Source: a virus. From it: 64,000 nt of DNA. The position numbers were made by a program, and so were the translations under genes. Of this stretch, positions 22,792 to 32,282 are shown piece after piece. Within the stretch, counting starts at the first letter, position 1. Each line of letters begins with the position of its first letter. Under the pieces are notes generated by a model that was not told the DNA's origin, searched no databases, and saw only the letters and a list, made by a program, of their open reading frames with translations. Where the stretch lies: positions 34,498 to 98,497 of the IMG/VR virus record IMGVR_UViG_3300012954_000010, one strand, 5' to 3'.

Positions 22792-22812
22792 GAATTTTAC
22801 CTAATGTACATT

Positions 22813-23535
22813 CTATGTAAAGGACAGAACACTGCTTTTAAGTCTATCATTTGATATCTTAATGTATTCATCATCGATTTCATACCCAATCCAATCTCTA
22901 TTCAGTGATTGTGCCACCAGTGCAGTGGTTCCTGATCCCAGAAAGGGGTCTAGGACCGTCTGTGATGCCTGTGTAGTGAGTTGGATACAGTTGCGTACCA
23001 ACTGCTCAGGGAAGGGGGCAGGATGCTGCTTCTGACGATCGGGTGGAATCACCCATACCTCACCACGATATTGTGGATCAACAGCATCACGGAACACCTT
23101 GGGTTTCTTCTTACAGAACCAGTAGATATGTTCTGTGCATGGCACTAAGATATCATTGCGGATGTTTGGAGAGTTGCGTCTGTCCCAAATAATAAGTTGA
23201 TACAACTGTGCCGCACTATGTGCAATGAAATCAGTGGGTAGATAGCATCTGTTTTTGTGTCTGCGTGGTTTATGGTTGAAAAATATACTACCATCATCTT
23301 TGATGACGCGGTGACACTCATCCAATACTGCTACCATCCATGCCTGATACTCTTCCTCTGGCATATCATCACCATAAGAAGAGTAATCGATGTTGAACTT
23401 ACCCCATATTTGATTACCACGCTTAACATTGCCAAGCAGACCTTTCTTATTGTATGGTGGTGATGTAATAATACAATCAATAGAGTTGTCATCCAACTCC
23501 TTCATACCCTCAAGACAGTCTTTATTGATAATCAT
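22813..23535 (-). CDS. DNA methyltransferase, beta-class N4/N6 type
   Basis: 240 aa from ATG at 23535. TSPPYN (residues 24-29) is the catalytic motif IV of amino-methyltransferases; DPFLGSGTT (196-204) is the SAM-binding motif I, lying after motif IV, which defines the beta group (M.HinfI/DpnIIA type). A target-recognition region lies between. It would methylate adenine N6 or cytosine N4 in phage or host DNA using SAM. The start overlaps the stop of the endonuclease-like gene (ATGA), so the two are co-translated. A GTG start nine codons earlier is less likely. Confidence 0.9.
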   Translation of the reverse strand: MIINKDCLEGMKELDDNSIDCIITSPPYNKKGLLGNVKRGNQIWGKFNIDYSSYGDDMPEEEYQAWMVAVLDECHRVIKDDGSIFFNHKPRRHKNRCYLPTDFIAHSAAQLYQLIIWDRRNSPNIRNDILVPCTEHIYWFCKKKPKVFRDAVDPQYRGEVWVIPPDRQKQHPAPFPEQLVRNCIQLTTQASQTVLDPFLGSGTTALVAQSLNRDWIGYEIDDEYIKISNDRLKSSVLSFT

Positions 23536-24197
23536 ACAAATAGATGGAGGTGAATGTGCCACAGCACATTATAGCGGTTGCTCTTCGATTTCTTACCTTC
23601 ACGCTGAAAGTGAAAGTATGATTTGCCTTGCTTGTTCTTCAAGTGTATACCACCAGAGAGGAATTTCCACTCAGCGTCTTCGATTTTATCAATGATCTGC
23701 TGATATGTCAACTCATATTCTTTATGCTCTAGGTGATTGTATACAACATGGGTGATGCCATCACCATTGCTGATGATAAGATCAACAACCTTACGCTTGT
23801 TGTTGTTAAGGAATTCTTTGAATGCTTCAATTTGGTCATCATCAATCTGTTTAATTGTACGGCGATCCTTGCCGTTGTAGTTATAGTCTGCATTACCACA
23901 GAAGTTGCGGATAAATGCAGCAGCGAGACCAGTAATACCAAGGGTCTCCATGAAATGTTTTTGAGTAGTAAGATGCACCTGAGTGGATGTACCACTAGCA
24001 TTCTTAATACTCTTATTGTTTACACCATCAGTGCCATCAACTTTAGTACGAGAACCACCAATTTGCTGCAGTCCATGTGCATCACAGATTGCTTTCTCTT
24101 TAGGACCAGAGTATTCTGCTCTAATCAGAGCACCCTTCTCTTCCTTGGTGAGCATGTCGTATGATGTTTTTGGTGGTGGAACTGTAAAGTCTGGCAC
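23532..24197 (-). CDS. Restriction-endonuclease-like protein paired with the methyltransferase
   Basis: 221 aa from GTG (an ATG at 24155 is an alternative). VDGTDG and then KSIKNASGTSTQVHLTTQ (about residues 53-78) resemble the D...(E/S)xK metal site of type II PD-(D/E)xK endonucleases of the SIKN kind. The C-terminus SYFHFQREGKKSKS and WHIHLHLF also recalls restriction enzymes. It overlaps the methyltransferase by 4 nt, the usual layout of a restriction-modification pair. I have not matched it to a named enzyme. Alternatives are a nicking or homing-type nuclease, or a protein of unrelated function. Confidence 0.5.
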   Translation of the reverse strand: MPDFTVPPPKTSYDMLTKEEKGALIRAEYSGPKEKAICDAHGLQQIGGSRTKVDGTDGVNNKSIKNASGTSTQVHLTTQKHFMETLGITGLAAAFIRNFCGNADYNYNGKDRRTIKQIDDDQIEAFKEFLNNNKRKVVDLIISNGDGITHVVYNHLEHKEYELTYQQIIDKIEDAEWKFLSGGIHLKNKQGKSYFHFQREGKKSKSNRYNVLWHIHLHLFV

Positions 24198-24220
24198 GAT
24201 AGTAACTTGGGTATGGATTT

Positions 24221-24254
24221 AATATACTACATTACATGCTCATGTGCAAGCATG
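24221..24254 (-). promoter_or_regulatory. Promoter and palindrome before the endonuclease-like gene
   Basis: TTGCAC, 17-nt spacer, TATATT. A CATGCT...AGCATG inverted repeat (24235-24254) covers the -35, where a repressor could bind. Confidence 0.45.
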
Positions 24255-24263
24255 GTAGACACT

Positions 24264-24896
24264 TCAAGAATTGGACCTACTACCCCACCTAAACATCTGA
24301 CCTGTGCTAAGTTCATCATCAAATGGAGGTCGAACGCTCTCATGTGGCACTACATTAAAATTGAATGCAAAGATAGTTCTAGGTTTCTCTGATTCATTTG
24401 GTCTGGCAAGATGGTCAGCATATGCAGGAAACAATATTAATGTACCTTCATTACAGTTAGGTATTTCAATCTGCCTCTTCTGACCATCCCAGAAACTAGG
24501 CAATGGTTCATAGAATACAGTAGATGTATGCTCACTAGGATCAAAATCTACATAGCATGTTGCAGAAAATCCTTTGTATCCATGATTATGAATACCTTGC
24601 TCCATTCCTTTGAATGATGTTTGTGTCCAACCAAGTGTGATTTCATATGAAATAGCACCAAGAGTCTTAGCGAAGTTTAAAATATCATCACCAAAGATAT
24701 CTTGCACTGCTTCACATGCAGGTTTCAACCTATCAGGATTTGTACGAATAGTATCGTAGTTACTCATAGGTTGATAGCGACCCTTTTGATATGGGTGCTG
24801 TTTAGTAAACTCGTAGATCTTTTGTTTTTTATTTTCCCAGTCATTCAGTTGCACAACTGAACAGGGCCATGGAAATAATTGTTTAATCAACTGCAT
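24264..24896 (-). CDS. 2OG-Fe(II) oxygenase-like protein
   Basis: 210 aa from ATG at 24896 (a TTG three codons earlier is unlikely). The C-terminal half fits the putative 2OG-Fe(II) oxygenase family common in marine phages: H103/H105 in IHNHGYKGFSATCYV, a double-stranded beta-helix core, then GTLILFPAYADHLARPN with H162 and RTIFAFNFNV with R173, the 2-oxoglutarate-binding Arg. Such enzymes hydroxylate proteins or nucleotides using iron, O2 and 2-oxoglutarate; substrate unknown. The start overlaps the preceding small gene by 14 nt. A second oxygenase is at 47874-48398. Confidence 0.75.
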   Translation of the reverse strand: MQLIKQLFPWPCSVVQLNDWENKKQKIYEFTKQHPYQKGRYQPMSNYDTIRTNPDRLKPACEAVQDIFGDDILNFAKTLGAISYEITLGWTQTSFKGMEQGIHNHGYKGFSATCYVDFDPSEHTSTVFYEPLPSFWDGQKRQIEIPNCNEGTLILFPAYADHLARPNESEKPRTIFAFNFNVVPHESVRPPFDDELSTGQMFRWGSRSNS

Positions 24897-24999
24897 CAAC
24901 TCCAACTATATCTTTGACTGGCACTTCATGCTCTCCTGCGATAAGATACCAGTGCTCACCCTCACGCACTCCGAGATACTTTATCTCGCTTGGGGGCAT
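24883..24999 (-). CDS. Short protein between DUF4385 and oxygenase genes
   Basis: 38 aa from ATG at 24999 with ribosome site AAGAGAG (MPPSEIKYLGVREGEHW...). The frame is open further back inside the DUF4385 gene and the residues before the ATG (LLHLQLQAILREND) also look protein-like, so the true start may be at 25107. Beta-rich, ending IVGVDAVD. Function unknown. Confidence 0.5.
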   Translation of the reverse strand: MPPSEIKYLGVREGEHWYLIAGEHEVPVKDIVGVDAVD

Positions 25000-25522
25000 A
25001 TCGTTCTCTCTTAATATTGCTTGTAGTTGCAAGTGCAGCAACTCGCTGTTCGTTGGCACACTCAATTTCTCGTCGCCAGTGTTGTCTGATTCGTTTGTAT
25101 TCTGCATTGTTTGCCACGATGTCGCGTACTTTCTTAAAGATCTGAGCACTCTTATTATAGTCACAGGTCCAGTGATCAGATTCCTGAGGGCGGACTTCAC
25201 CTTTACTATCATACTTCTTTCCACTATGATGGTTAGCATATCTACGAGCACGAGTAAATCCCATCTCCAGGAATTTACGACACATATCCATGCCTACAAA
25301 ATCTTTAGCATCTCTGTAATCGAGATACATTGCATATATCTTGTTAGCAGACTTTACTGCAACATCAGGAGTTCGGAACCGCCAATGAGCACAAATGTCG
25401 TCTGTATAAGGCCGTACCAATAGAACTCCTTGTTCTCCCCGACCAATACGATAAAGTTCGTGAGTTTCTGGATCTGTAAAGTCAAGTGACTTGTAGTCGA
25501 GTTCATAACAAAACTCAAGCAT
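24962..25522 (-). CDS. DUF4385 family protein
   Basis: 186 aa. YRIGRGEQGVLLVRPYTDD, HWRFRTPDVAVKSANKIY, VGMDMCRKFLEMGFTRARR and YANHHSGKKY are the successive conserved blocks of DUF4385, a family found in bacteria and phages with no known function. The charged, His-rich GRKY-type end suggests nucleic-acid contact (inference). Complete at both ends; its last 38 nt overlap the next small gene. Confidence 0.8.
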   Translation of the reverse strand: MLEFCYELDYKSLDFTDPETHELYRIGRGEQGVLLVRPYTDDICAHWRFRTPDVAVKSANKIYAMYLDYRDAKDFVGMDMCRKFLEMGFTRARRYANHHSGKKYDSKGEVRPQESDHWTCDYNKSAQIFKKVRDIVANNAEYKRIRQHWRREIECANEQRVAALATTSNIKRERYAPKRDKVSRSA

Positions 25523-25569
25523 AGTGGTGTGCTAGTTCAGAACCAGCATAGCATCACGCTACTATGATG

Positions 25570-25911
25570 TCAAGCGTTGTCCCAGATAATATCTCCATAT
25601 GCATCCACGACATATGCATGGATGAAATGATCAGAGTCTGGACACTCGCTCTCCTTAGGGAACCACGACCCTGCCATCAATGAAGCAATATTCTCTTCAT
25701 CAAACTCTAATGTGTTAAACTTACCTTGCTTGATAATATCCATGACATAATCATCAACAAAGTCTGCATAAAATGCAGTTACAGTTGCTTTCTTTGTTGC
25801 ATCTAGTGCATTATATGTAATGAGATCAAAATATACTAGTGTTTTTTGATATCTCTGTGCATAACATGCAACTAAATCGAATACTTGTAGTTCTTTACCC
25901 TCAATAATCAT
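25570..25911 (-). CDS. Hypothetical protein
   Basis: 113 aa. Start chosen at 25911, where AGGAGG lies six bases upstream and ATG overlaps the stop of the previous gene (ATGA); earlier in-frame starts exist. Acidic and helical (FDLVACYAQRYQKTLVYF, then FYADFVDDYVMDIIKQ). No family recognised. Confidence 0.65.
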   Translation of the reverse strand: MIIEGKELQVFDLVACYAQRYQKTLVYFDLITYNALDATKKATVTAFYADFVDDYVMDIIKQGKFNTLEFDEENIASLMAGSWFPKESECPDSDHFIHAYVVDAYGDIIWDNA

Positions 25912-26147
25912 TTCCATCCTCCTTTTAGAACCCACTCGTCATGGTATTGGTTTTTCCAACCACTACTGATTCCATAGGATGGTTGAATCACTTGCTCAAT
26001 GTACCTACGATTTTCTTTTGCAATATTTAGACTCTGCTCTTCTAGAGTTTTCACTCGTCCATCTATTTGCGAGGACCACCAGACAGCACCTGCACCCTGA
26101 ACGAGCAGGAATGATACAATGGCAAAGGGAATTTTAAAATCACTCAT
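25908..26147 (-). CDS. Small membrane-anchored protein
   Basis: 79 aa: one N-terminal membrane helix (IPFAIVSFLLVQGAGAVWW, residues 6-24), then a coiled-coil-like stretch (DGRVKTLEEQSLNIAKEN) and an aromatic tail. It resembles a group of short cyanophage proteins I recall after tail-fibre genes; a holin or spanin role would be speculative. It overlaps the chaperone gene by 8 nt. Confidence 0.65.
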   Translation of the reverse strand: MSDFKIPFAIVSFLLVQGAGAVWWSSQIDGRVKTLEEQSLNIAKENRRYIEQVIQPSYGISSGWKNQYHDEWVLKGGWK

Positions 26148-27057
26148 CGTTCTCAGTATCCAGTTCTTCTTCTACCTTAGTAATTAACATTTCCAACCAT
26201 TGCTTTCTGTCAGCAAGTTGACTTTCGGTTAGATCTGTTTCACCAACACCAACATCCTCAACAGCATTTGCATTCTTAAGTTTTTCATACTCAAGTAATA
26301 ATGTAGCGAAGTAGTTGTTCTCTGTTAGAGACTTCAGAACTAGGAAGTTTGCAATCTTTTCTCTGAATAGTTTGAGATAGTGTTTTGAGATAGGCAACCA
26401 CTGATCATCAGTTGCAAGATACTCTCTATCAGGATAGTCTTCAGAATATATTTTCTTGAAAAAGTCAGGAGAAATTGGAAACTTAACTCCTTCTGGGTTG
26501 GTAGAGAACTCACTTGCAGTAGTTAGATCTCTAAGTTTAGATCTATACAATGTATACTGTGCTTTAGCATCAGCATCAAGTGGAGAATCTACTGCCAACG
26601 CCCAGTCAGTTTCTGATAGTAAGAAGTTTCTTGCCAATCTAACAGTGAAAGGAGATACTTTTCTCTGCTTACCATACATACGAGACAGTTCCGTTTGGAA
26701 CTCTTCATTCTCGATAGAGTCAATTAGATAGAATGTTTCTACTAACTTATCTCTTACTTGCTTTGCCTGCTCAACATCAACCTGCTCCATTTCATAGTCA
26801 ATCCACTCATACTCACCAGTTTTGAAGTTCTTGATGAATCTTCTGCGCTTAGCATAGTATGTGTTATTGGTGAACCAACTAAACATGATTAATTTATCCT
26901 TATCACTATCCCACAAAGGATAGAGAAAAGGCACCAGTTCATCCTGCCAATAGTTGTCGGGGATGACCTTGATGGTTCCATTGTAACTGATTTCTTGCTG
27001 TACAGTATCCAACTGTACTTGCAATACAGGAATATCAGCGGAGTTGAAGGTTGACAT
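26140..27057 (-). CDS. Tail fibre assembly chaperone-like protein
   Basis: 305 aa. The middle part RLARNFLLSETDWALAVDSP followed by a spacer and YRSKLRDLTT matches the pattern of phage tail assembly chaperones (R..L...DW...D.pl....YR..LRdi, as in Phage_tail_APC proteins). It is acidic at the C-terminus with no membrane segment. It lies directly after three fibre genes, the usual position of fibre chaperones such as Tfa or gp38, so it probably assists folding or trimerisation of those adhesins and is absent from, or minor in, the virion. Confidence 0.6.
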   Translation of the reverse strand: MSTFNSADIPVLQVQLDTVQQEISYNGTIKVIPDNYWQDELVPFLYPLWDSDKDKLIMFSWFTNNTYYAKRRRFIKNFKTGEYEWIDYEMEQVDVEQAKQVRDKLVETFYLIDSIENEEFQTELSRMYGKQRKVSPFTVRLARNFLLSETDWALAVDSPLDADAKAQYTLYRSKLRDLTTASEFSTNPEGVKFPISPDFFKKIYSEDYPDREYLATDDQWLPISKHYLKLFREKIANFLVLKSLTENNYFATLLLEYEKLKNANAVEDVGVGETDLTESQLADRKQWLEMLITKVEEELDTENDE

Positions 27058-27084
27058 ATTGCTGAATATAGTCTCCAGATGTAT

Positions 27085-30000
27085 TTAGAACGCTTTGATT
27101 AGATACTTACATAATCTATATGGTGTAACCAGAGGAATATCAAAGTCAGGGTCAATTGATGCTACTGGTTCTACCTTCGTAGTTGACTTGAGTGTTAGTC
27201 TAGCATCAGTTGCTCCAAGACCAGAACTATATGTAATTCCTGGTCCAGTCTCACCTTGTACAACATATTTTAGAGAGTCAACTGCTGGTTTGGATATAGC
27301 ACCCGCACTTGGAACGAATACCAATTCAGTTACCTTCTCTCTCCAGTAGATAAACTCAGCAATACCATAATGGTCTGTGTTACCATCATTATCATTTGCA
27401 CCACTAGCATTTCCTCTAGGTTGCTCAACTTTGAATTTAGTGTTATTCTGTCTCGCTGCCTGTGGAACTGCAACTGAATATGTATACCACTTAGTATCTC
27501 CAGCTGCTCCATCCCATGATTGAGAGATGCTAGGAACATCACCGATGATAGGATCAGTTCTAGTAGCATTTGGATTGATGATAGTATCAATCAGTGTCCA
27601 TCCAGTAGATCCTTCTAGTTGATAATAGACACGCAATGTCTCTTCTGGTTGGTTACCACCGTTGACACCATTTCCTCTACATGCTTTGATAGAGAAGTAA
27701 TGAACATTTGTCGTATCTACAGGCACCAACTCAACAAATCTGGTCTTGGTTGTTTGACCATTTTGCCCACCAAACAGTAAGTAGCGAACATATTTTGCTG
27801 AAGTATTTGGTCCCAGAGTGATATCAGAAACCGTACCAGATGCAGAGTCAACATTTGCAGTCACAACAGTACCACCAGCAGCACCATTCATAACATAAAC
27901 ATATGGTGTCTCAGTATATCCACCACCAGCATTACCTAGTGTCACTGCTGTTACCTTTTGATTAGCAATAGTTGCTGTTGCAGTTGCACCAGATCCACCA
28001 CCACCAACGATGTATACGCTTGGAGTTGCAGTTGGTAGTTTGAAACTACCATCATTGCCAGTTCCTGTGCCATCACTGTAAATGTTAACATCCCAGTCAT
28101 CTGCGGTAGCACTACCAGCAGTAACAACATCACCCTGAGATACTGTGAGGTTACCACCAACATATCCAGTAATAACACCGAGTGCTACTTTCACATAACC
28201 GTTAGCACCACTAGCAGTGGATCCACTACTGGATCCAGATGCAGACTTACCAGCACCACCAGAACCAACAGTAACTGTAGCGCCAGCTGGATTTCCTAGG
28301 TCTGCCCATGAGACATTACCATTCCAGTATGCACCACCGCCACCGCCACCTCCACCAGGAGTCCAGTAATCATTATTATATTGAACAACCAGTCTTACTT
28401 TACCATTTGTTCTACCAGAGTTGGAGAGTGAACCATTTTGGAAGTAGTCTGATCTATAAGAGGAGACACCAGTCTGTCCTCCACCACCACCACCGTGACC
28501 ACCGTCACCAGCAGGACCACCACCAGGACCAGCGGATCCACCACCGTTACCGTTACCACCAAAGGTGAGACCGTTACGAGCGCAGCCACCGCCGCCGCCT
28601 CCACCGCCGCCACCGATACATCCGTAACGTCCACCGACACCACCTGCACCAGAACCGAGAGCACTAGTCGTAGCTTGCAAACCTGCGGGAGGTCCACTAC
28701 CATTGACACCAGCGCCATTATCATATCCAGTAGCACCAGCGCCGCCGCCACCACCTGCTCCAGCAACAATTTGAGATCCTCTCTTCAATAGAGTTGATGC
28801 TCCACCAGAACCGCCATCAGCATCATTATGTCCTTCTCCACCGTTGCCACCTCTACCAGAGTGTGATGCAGTACCACCACTTGGAGGACTATTACTAGTG
28901 TTACCATCACCACCAGCGTATCCAATTTCACAAGACCACGCTTGCTGTGTAAATGTACCTAATTGATTAGATTTTACTTCAACATAAACTCTTGCTGATG
29001 GGTGTCCAGTATAACCACCACGAGCTCCACCACCTTTACCACCATGAACATAAAATACAGCGGATGATGGATTAGCAACACCTGCTAGGTTAAATGTTCC
29101 ATTAGATTCTAATGTCTGGTCATATGTACCACTCTGTCCACCAACTTCCACATTGACTCCAGCAGTTCCTGATCCATATGGAGGTAAACCAAACACACCA
29201 GCAGAACCACCATTGTTAGGATTGTTTGGATAATCTACCTTTGGAAAACCATTTCCTGACACACCATTGCCGCCATCGCCGCCATCAAATCCATCAGCAC
29301 CACCAGTGCCTTCACTACCATATGATGATTTAGTTCCACCAGCTCCACCATTACCGCCTTGTAGACCTGAAGAACCTGATCCTCCGCCGCCACCTCTTGC
29401 TAGTAGGTTGATCTCATTACCATTACCAATTACAAGAGAACTATTTGTACCTGAAGATCCAGAAATTGTACCAGCAGCGCCCGATCCACCACCACCAACT
29501 ACGACATACTGTAGAGTCTCTGGATTACCTGTAACAGAAGAAAAATCAATATTGTAACTACCAGGACTTGAATATGTCCATTCATTTGAATAATCATATA
29601 CAGGCGTACCACCAGTGACTACATTTCTACCACCAATAGTGGATGTAGATTGGAATCTAAGGAATGTAGGATCTGGAATATATGTCTGGAATTCATACGA
29701 TCCAGCACCATTTGCACCAGAAGCAAGATAGTATTGTTCATCTTCAGGTACTGTTGGGTCTTTAATACTACCGTTACCACCTGCACCACCTTGAAAATCT
29801 AAAACATCATATGTTGCGACAGTATTATCTGTATTCGCAACTCTCAGTAGACCATGCTTGTGTGTGAATACTGTTCCTGTTGTTGGATACCATCTAGCAA
29901 TTCTACCAGAACCAGCACGATAATCTACAAGATATCTGTCACCACTACCTTCTTTGATCCACTCTTCTGTTCCAGGAACACTATGATATACTGTGTGATT

Positions 30001-30894
30001 ATGTTGTGGAGCACCACGCAGTTTTGTCTCTCTCATGCTGACCTCAACGGTCTGCGATCCAATAATAGAACAACCAGTAGTCTCAACTACTTGATCATAT
30101 CCAGTAGTAGTAATTCTTCCCAGTGAGAAGTAATCATCTTGAGATTCTTGTGCAAAGTACCATTGCCCACCTTTAGTTCCTACACCAAGAGAACTGTTGC
30201 CAACATTAGGAGAGTTGTTACCGAATACAGAACTGTTACCAACAATCTTTCTTGCTTTTGTATCTGGCACTCTAAATGTGCCCATGTATGGATCACCCCA
30301 CCACTCCATCACATTTGCAGTTGATATGGGTGTGATCTCACCATTTGGACCAATTCTTACTACAGCAGTAGCACCTGTTCCACCACCACCAGTGATAGTT
30401 ACATTAGGAGGATTTTGTGGATCATATCCTTGTCCAGCATTAACTACTTGAATGCGTGTAACAATTTGATTGACACTATCAATTTCAATACTAGCAGTTG
30501 CTTGAACACCACCAGATAATGCTGGAGGATCGATATCAATTGATGGTAGTGCGGTATATCCAGACCCACCATTTGTTACATCGATTCCAGTGCTAGATCT
30601 ACCACCATATCTGTTTCCAATAATTTCAAATAGTGCAGGATACTCAGCAATATCGTACTGCCCTCCATCACAATAAAGATATCCTTCATGTGTATAAGCT
30701 GGATCATCACCCTGTATGTACGCATTACCTGCTCTTTCTGACAAGTTAGGGTAGGCAGTTGCAGAACTGACATAATTATGGTCAAATGTATTGTCTGTTG
30801 ACTTAAGATTAGGTACAATAGATCCAATTGGTGTAGTATCCACCAACATATCGGTCAGGAATCCCTGTCTAGCGTTTCTATAACTTTGAGACAT
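27085..30894 (-). CDS. Glycine-rich collar-domain tail fibre adhesin
   Basis: 1269 aa. Near residues 70-215 is a phage collar domain (EGYLYCDGGQYDIAEYP to FRVPDTKARKIVG), interrupted by a GSGY-type beta repeat (about 105-180). HNH and HKH motifs in the next 150 residues could bind metal, as HxH does in T4 gp12. From about 450 to 900 the protein is a glycine-rich domain with many GG and GGG(G) runs, similar in texture to the poly-glycine adhesins at the tips of some T-even fibres. GSGY-type repeats return near 970-1020. Likely the receptor-binding fibre; outer surface of the virion. Confidence 0.75.
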   Translation of the reverse strand: MSQSYRNARQGFLTDMLVDTTPIGSIVPNLKSTDNTFDHNYVSSATAYPNLSERAGNAYIQGDDPAYTHEGYLYCDGGQYDIAEYPALFEIIGNRYGGRSSTGIDVTNGGSGYTALPSIDIDPPALSGGVQATASIEIDSVNQIVTRIQVVNAGQGYDPQNPPNVTITGGGGTGATAVVRIGPNGEITPISTANVMEWWGDPYMGTFRVPDTKARKIVGNSSVFGNNSPNVGNSSLGVGTKGGQWYFAQESQDDYFSLGRITTTGYDQVVETTGCSIIGSQTVEVSMRETKLRGAPQHNHTVYHSVPGTEEWIKEGSGDRYLVDYRAGSGRIARWYPTTGTVFTHKHGLLRVANTDNTVATYDVLDFQGGAGGNGSIKDPTVPEDEQYYLASGANGAGSYEFQTYIPDPTFLRFQSTSTIGGRNVVTGGTPVYDYSNEWTYSSPGSYNIDFSSVTGNPETLQYVVVGGGGSGAAGTISGSSGTNSSLVIGNGNEINLLARGGGGGSGSSGLQGGNGGAGGTKSSYGSEGTGGADGFDGGDGGNGVSGNGFPKVDYPNNPNNGGSAGVFGLPPYGSGTAGVNVEVGGQSGTYDQTLESNGTFNLAGVANPSSAVFYVHGGKGGGARGGYTGHPSARVYVEVKSNQLGTFTQQAWSCEIGYAGGDGNTSNSPPSGGTASHSGRGGNGGEGHNDADGGSGGASTLLKRGSQIVAGAGGGGGAGATGYDNGAGVNGSGPPAGLQATTSALGSGAGGVGGRYGCIGGGGGGGGGGCARNGLTFGGNGNGGGSAGPGGGPAGDGGHGGGGGGQTGVSSYRSDYFQNGSLSNSGRTNGKVRLVVQYNNDYWTPGGGGGGGGAYWNGNVSWADLGNPAGATVTVGSGGAGKSASGSSSGSTASGANGYVKVALGVITGYVGGNLTVSQGDVVTAGSATADDWDVNIYSDGTGTGNDGSFKLPTATPSVYIVGGGGSGATATATIANQKVTAVTLGNAGGGYTETPYVYVMNGAAGGTVVTANVDSASGTVSDITLGPNTSAKYVRYLLFGGQNGQTTKTRFVELVPVDTTNVHYFSIKACRGNGVNGGNQPEETLRVYYQLEGSTGWTLIDTIINPNATRTDPIIGDVPSISQSWDGAAGDTKWYTYSVAVPQAARQNNTKFKVEQPRGNASGANDNDGNTDHYGIAEFIYWREKVTELVFVPSAGAISKPAVDSLKYVVQGETGPGITYSSGLGATDARLTLKSTTKVEPVASIDPDFDIPLVTPYRLCKYLIKAF

Positions 30895-30899
30895 TACTA

Positions 30900-32282
30900 T
30901 TAGATCTTAATTAGATATTCCATAACAATAAATGGAGCACAAGCAGAATCAACTGATACTGATGGATCTGTGCCAATTTGCATTGTTGTCACCAAGTTTT
31001 CTGGTGGTACAACAATAGCTTGAGTCTTAACTTTATAGTTATGATCTCCTCTATCTAGGTCAACTCTGTGATTATGATTAGTGGGATCATCCCCTGGTGT
31101 GATTGACAAGTCAATTGTATCTGTTGTAACTTGATCAACATCAACAATTGCAGTTCCAGATTTATGCTCTTGGTTAGACTGAAGTGGTACAACATCATGC
31201 AAACTGTTACCATCTACATCCAATGGAACTCCAGGATATCCCTGTTCATATGTGATAGGAACCTGCACTGTATGTGATGCATCATCACCACTACCAACAC
31301 GAGCACAAGCACCAAACAGTCCTTCTACGTTTTTATATCTAACAGTTTCTACACCATCAGGAGAACCTTCTAGTTCAGCACCATCTAGATCGTATTCATC
31401 ATTACTGATACAACCAAAGAAGTATGAAGATTCACCCGCACCAAAAATACATCCACCCCAATAGATGGTTTCCTGCAAACCACCAAACTGAGATGATGTA
31501 GGACCACCACCATCACCAGGACTCCACTTATCAATTGCTTTACATGGTTCTTGAGCACTTCCTGGTGGTTGATTTGAATCACCATTATATCTGGTTGCAT
31601 CTAACCAATCTTGAATTGCAATTGTAGATGCATTTCTCTTACCAGTTCTACCTTCTGCTCTAGGTGCAGCAGAACTAGTCTCTGATGTTGTCATATTTCT
31701 AGCTCTTACAGCACCATGAAAGTGTGCGTGTGGGTGAATTGCTGTTTCTTCAACACCCTCAATATCAGTATAGTGAGAAGCACCAGCATATACCCATCCT
31801 GGTCTACCTCTGATTGCAATTTCTTGACTGGGAACAGTAATTGATCCAGAATATGTAATTCTTACATTCTCACCAATAGCAGAAACTACCTCAATACCAA
31901 TACCAGATCTACTGATCTCATTACCCAAGGCATTAGTTACTCTAGCATTATTATATACACCAGCGTTAGCACCAGATGTAGGTTCAGGATATTTAGATCC
32001 TAGGTCAGGAACCATGAATTGATTCTCTGTTAAGGTATCAAATAAAGTACCATCAAGATTTCTTCTGGCAAACTTACATCCATCACCAACACCAAGAATT
32101 GATGCTAGTTGAGGATAGTCTTCTGCAAAGTATTTTGTGCCATCACATTTTAAATATCCAGCAGGAAGATTTCTTGCGTTTATTGCTTCCGTTGGGTCAC
32201 CACTGTATTCCATTGGCCAGATAATAATCTGACCTGTTAGATTACCATACTTTGATCTTTCTTTAGCGTAAAATGCAGGCAT
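30900..32282 (-). CDS. Collar-domain tail fibre protein
   Basis: 460 aa. LPAGYLKCDGTKYFAEDYP and the following QFMVPDLGSKY form the phage collar domain near the N-terminus. Two His-rich clusters (HPHAHFHGAV around residue 185 and NHNHRVDLDRGDHNYK around 410) suggest metal sites as in short tail fibres. Lies five bases after the 1269-aa gene's start region in the same transcript, between two other collar proteins. Probably a fibre or fibre-base component; which T4 protein it replaces is unclear. Confidence 0.75.
   Translation of the reverse strand: MPAFYAKERSKYGNLTGQIIIWPMEYSGDPTEAINARNLPAGYLKCDGTKYFAEDYPQLASILGVGDGCKFARRNLDGTLFDTLTENQFMVPDLGSKYPEPTSGANAGVYNNARVTNALGNEISRSGIGIEVVSAIGENVRITYSGSITVPSQEIAIRGRPGWVYAGASHYTDIEGVEETAIHPHAHFHGAVRARNMTTSETSSAAPRAEGRTGKRNASTIAIQDWLDATRYNGDSNQPPGSAQEPCKAIDKWSPGDGGGPTSSQFGGLQETIYWGGCIFGAGESSYFFGCISNDEYDLDGAELEGSPDGVETVRYKNVEGLFGACARVGSGDDASHTVQVPITYEQGYPGVPLDVDGNSLHDVVPLQSNQEHKSGTAIVDVDQVTTDTIDLSITPGDDPTNHNHRVDLDRGDHNYKVKTQAIVVPPENLVTTMQIGTDPSVSVDSACAPFIVMEYLIKI

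Noticed and set aside
28308-29557. Plus- and minus-frame His-, Thr-, Val- or Pro-rich open frames in the glycine-rich fibre
   Set aside because: They are shadows of GGN codon runs in the real frame.
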